Assembly: GCA_001970955.1 (NCBI GenBank)
Contig: MPUH01000469.1
Location: 1-52,365, forward strand
Source of the DNA: Stentor coeruleus
Taxonomy: Eukaryota > Ciliophora > Heterotrichea > Heterotrichida > Stentoridae
Direction: 5' to 3'
Length of the DNA: 52,365 nucleotides
Below, piece by piece: positions 48,868 to 52,365 of this stretch. Below the pieces are notes generated by a model. It was not told where the DNA came from, did no database searches, and saw nothing but the letters and a program-made list of their open reading frames with translations. The position numbers and the translations under genes were made by a program. Within the stretch, counting starts at the first letter, position 1. Each line of letters opens with the position of its first letter.

Positions 48868-50570
48868 ATTATTTGGATTTTGTGGATTTTTTATGGGTTT
48901 TTGCATGGTTTTTGAGTAAAAGGACTGAAGGGAAAATGGGAGGATAAAAGTGAAGTGGTTATAAGATTTAGGATTATGCATATGTATTTTGTTATGTAGC
49001 TTTAATCAAAAGATATTGATATTTTTTTTTAGTTTTATATGAACTAACATAAAATTGCTATAAATAGAATTATTATTATAATCATGATAAACTATAATCA
49101 TCTTCATATTTTTTATAATCTTACTTTTTAATTATTTTATTTTTCATAGATTCATTTTATAATTACACCCAGCATATTCTTTTTATTACATATATATTCA
49201 ACTTCATCATTATAAAAAAATTATCCTTTTTCCTATATGACCAAATAACCTCTACCAAATTTATAAAATTTACCTTTGACCTCTTATTTTATATATCAAA
49301 AATAAACACCTATTAAAATTTTTATAAAAAACCCCTCATTCTTCATTTGAAAATCATATTAATGCTATCACCATCTTTTCTCCTCCTATCAAAAAATATC
49401 ACTCCTAATAACATCCATTATTTCCATAAGATAAATAAACTATATTAAACATATAAAATCCTAAAAATAACTAACTCATTTTAATACCTCACAAGGCAAA
49501 TCATAATTTTAAATCCACAAAAATATTAAAGGAAATGCATAAAAACCAAAATATTAAACATAAAATATTTCCTTTATATAAAAACCTATCCTATATTTGT
49601 TAAAAAAAGCCCATATCTAAATAATCCATCTTAAAATTATAACTTGGATAAACTAAATCAATATGATAATTTATAAAATGAATTATCAATAATATATTTC
49701 CATTGGAATATCTGACTAAACATAAATTCACTTCCAACTGGTATATTATTCAACCCAAACTAGTCAATGTTTCATATACTCTTCATAAAAACCAAAAATT
49801 GTGGACAAATTCAAATTTTTTTTAAAGAAATCCTAATATTAAAAAGGCCAAATAATGACTTCTACAAACAAAACTTAATACTAAAAACAACTCTATTACA
49901 AATTCAAGGTTTAAAAGTAATATAAACTTTTATAATCAATGCTAAAAATTACTTGTAAAATATAATAAAAAAATTCTAGTTCAAATCTTCATTAATAATA
50001 ACTACAACAAAAATATATTTATTATTTTTATACAGCAATCAGACACTTGTTCAAAAACTATTTTAAATATGCAGTAATTACGATATTTTAATAAACTCTA
50101 TAAAATTTGAAAAAATATAAACTTAATAAAAATTGATAACACTTAGCAGAAATACGCTGGAATCCTTGAAATATCTACTGAGAATTAATAATTAACAAAA
50201 TATCGAGAATTTTATATTAAAATACTTATATTAAAAAAAAAAATTGATACTTTTCATATAAACCCAATTGTAAAACTCATGCTAACTTCATAGATCTAAT
50301 CAAACTAAAGACTGATTACAAGAATTTTATAACCTTTTAAAATATTATTTTAAAACTAAATCTGAAATACTAAAAATTAAGAAACAAGAAATTATAAGAA
50401 AAATATTTCAAGGAAAATCTTAGGAATAAACTCAAATATCATCACATATTATCTTCATAAATCATCAAAACAATCTGTTTAGCATCAAATTATCAAAAGA
50501 TCTGCTGATCAGAGAAACATCCTACAAAATTAAGGTCCATATTCTATAAAATTTATTATCTTGTATATAA
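48868..50570. other. Long AT-rich intergenic region
   Basis: 1.7 kb. The first ~100 bases are G-rich; from about 49150 the plus strand is C-containing and very G-poor up to the gene at 50571. No ORF with protein-like composition. A GTTCAAATC sequence near 49980 resembles a tRNA B box but has no stem or A box. Confidence 0.6.
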
Positions 50571-51179
50571 ATGAACAACTCAATATTACAAGTATTACTC
50601 CCATCGGTAATCTTCCCTTACTTCATACAAGAACATTCTAATATACCAGCGACTAAAAGAGGTCGTAGAATAGCCTGTTCTACTGAAATCCTTTCAGAAT
50701 TCCTAGACAAAAAAAAGAAAAAAGCTCCAAGAAAAGAGTACATCAGATGTTCTGTGCTTAGGAAAATGATCAAGCTTATTCGTAGCGCAACGAAAAGCAA
50801 GATCAAAATCGAATTACACCCTATCGTTATAGAAATCTTATCATTGATTACAGCTAACATAGAAGAATCACGAATTATGGTTGAAAAAAATTCCCTTCCC
50901 TTTGTAGAAAACCATGAAAACCTTGAATTCAAGTCTTATAGTGATGCATTTTGCAAAAAATTCTTTTCAAGACCTTTGGCTAGAGAAATTTATAAACTGT
51001 ATATCGAATATCTTTTCATTGCTAGAACTGAAGACCAGCGAAGTAAAGATTTAGGAATTTTTTGTTGTGATAAAACTTGCAATGATCATGATTGCTCGGC
51101 TAAATGGATGAAAATGAAAGAACTTCTTTTGAAAGAGGTTGAAGAACAAAAAGTATTTGCTATGGAAAAGTTTTTATAA
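50571..51179 (+). CDS. Hypothetical protein with C-terminal Cys cluster, 202 aa
   Basis: Not recognised. Residues 28-65 are strongly basic (KRGRRI, KKKKKAPRKEYIR) and could be a nuclear localisation signal or bind nucleic acid. A helical middle follows (RKMIKLIRSATKSKIKIELH), then FCKKFFSRPLAREIYKLYIE. Near residue 165 there is a C-C-x3-C-x4-C cluster with His (FCCDKTCNDHDCSAKW) that may bind metal. No signal peptide or membrane helix. Composition is normal coding for the window. Confidence 0.7.
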   Translation: MNNSILQVLLPSVIFPYFIQEHSNIPATKRGRRIACSTEILSEFLDKKKKKAPRKEYIRCSVLRKMIKLIRSATKSKIKIELHPIVIEILSLITANIEESRIMVEKNSLPFVENHENLEFKSYSDAFCKKFFSRPLAREIYKLYIEYLFIARTEDQRSKDLGIFCCDKTCNDHDCSAKWMKMKELLLKEVEEQKVFAMEKFL

Positions 51180-52365
51180 TATTAATATTAGAAACAATAA
51201 TGATGCTTATTTTTTTTTGAAAGATGATTTTATTTGCTTTCGAAATTTTGAAATTTGAAAATTTGTAGAATCTTAGTATTTTTTGAAAATTAAACAGGTA
51301 TAGGATAAGGTTATAAGATTAATATGAAGTTTGATAAGATTAGCATTGCTTTGAAGTGGGGTTGAGTTAAGGAAATAATTTTTATTGGATTTTTGATGTA
51401 AATTTTAGACTTTTGGTTATAATGGTTTTCAAAACAAAGGTATAGTTTATGAGTTTTTAATACAATAAGCAGCTCAAAGATAAATATAGAAGTACTAGCA
51501 ACTTAGTATTTTTAGATAATATGATTTATCTTATGGGATACTATTTTCGATATAATATTTGATGTCAGGATATTAAATTATATAAAATGCATATTTCAGC
51601 TAGGATTTTAAAATAATTCAATCATTTAAAAACCAATATAAACTTTTTTAATCATCTTTAACATCAAATCTTAGACTTAAAAAATTGCATCTAAAAATAT
51701 TTATATACAATTTTATTGTAAAAATAAACTGCATCATACCCAATCATAAAAAAAGCATCCTTCTTAAATTTTACACTCCTGAAATACACAAATTTGAATA
51801 TAAAATCTGTAATTCCACATTTAAGTCTCTTTTATCCAACATTTAAAAAAAAACCTATCATATGCATGAATAGAGCTGAAAAATACTTCTAGACAACTAT
51901 TCCTACTTCTTTTATAACATAAAATAAATCCTAATAACCTATTCAATATAAACTATAGAATATTCGCCTGCGCCTATAACAAGTTCTCAAATTTAAATTT
52001 TTTTCAAAAAATCCACAAAACTTGAAAGTTTTTAACAATATTATTCACAAAGAAATAAAGGTATTATATAAGAGAAATTGATAATTCATCAAGGATACTA
52101 ATTGTCTTAAAGAAAATCTTTGTATATCGACAATTTTTAATTTAGTGTTTTAAATATATGCCTTTATATTTTATAATTCAATTTACTAGTTCTAATTTTT
52201 TGTATTGATATTTGAGCGATTTTATGAATAACTAATTTTTTATTTTTAACTATCCTATTATTTTTTATTAATTTTATAAGAATGACTGGGCTATAAAATG
52301 TTTTAATCTAGATCAAGCCCTCTCTGATCTACATAAATAAAAATCTTCATATCATATCATATCAT
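51180..52365. other. AT-rich end of window
   Basis: 1.2 kb without an ORF of note. G-rich after the stop at 51179, C-rich around 51640-52000. The last 19 bases (52347-52365) are a short ATCAT tandem repeat running off the window edge. No telomeric repeat is seen. Confidence 0.6.

Noticed and set aside
49965-49995. GTTCAAATC, resembling a tRNA B box
   Set aside because: The flanking bases do not form a T-stem and there is no A box or acceptor stem upstream.

Overview
The window looks like macronuclear DNA from a heterotrich ciliate, most likely Stentor or a close relative. It is AT-rich, with long intronless ORFs separated by very AT-rich spacers, and its proteins are typical of ciliates (furin-like Cys-rich repeats, kinesin, tubulin deglutamylase, CK1, PP2C, coiled-coil proteins). 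One gene (8737-9759, minus) needs two introns of exactly 15 nt, GTAAGTTATAAATAG and GTACCCTCTATTTAG. TAA and TAG are clear stops, and long conserved ORFs carry no internal TGA. The gene at 32286 ends in TGA, with a TAA two codons later. This fits the standard genetic code known for Stentor. I saw no tRNA, rRNA, CRISPR, transposon with ends, or telomere.

Layout. 1-2908: a large Cys-rich repeat protein, 5' incomplete. 2909-4333: a gap with two coding-like relics. 4334-12459: two unknown proteins, an acid-sphingomyelinase-like phosphodiesterase, the two-intron gene and a cytosolic carboxypeptidase. 12490-20246: a coiled-coil protein divergent from the carboxypeptidase, a kinesin-1-like motor, a small ORF and a PP2C phosphatase. 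22145-28197: CK1-like kinase, B-box/LRR protein, mitotic cyclin and a coiled-coil protein. 28984-33548: three tandem paralogues of an unrecognised family. 34168-39149: MPDU1-like PQ-loop protein, coiled-coil protein, a PX/F-box/LRR/ubiquitin-like/FYVE-like protein and Ubc13. 39480-42664: a broken minus-strand frame and an MFS-like transporter. 42796-46509: a 1237-aa protein joining 14 WD40 repeats and ankyrin-like repeats to a TRP-like channel. 47077-51179: a myristoylated/palmitoylated candidate, a two-RRM protein and an unknown protein. The rest is AT-rich.

The genes do not form an operon. Several relate to cilia and cytoskeleton (CCP deglutamylase, kinesin, coiled-coil proteins), ubiquitin signalling (Ubc13, F-box protein) and the cell cycle (cyclin, CK1, PP2C). 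The most unusual items are the WD40-ankyrin-channel fusion, the PX/F-box/FYVE-like protein, the tandem three-gene family, and two enzymes with substituted catalytic residues.

Four single N characters (11941, 17054, 18369, 36881) each sit between two near-identical copies of 45 to 115 nt. These are almost certainly unmerged contig overlaps. Two of them insert false duplications, in frame, into real proteins (the carboxypeptidase and the PX/FYVE-like protein).
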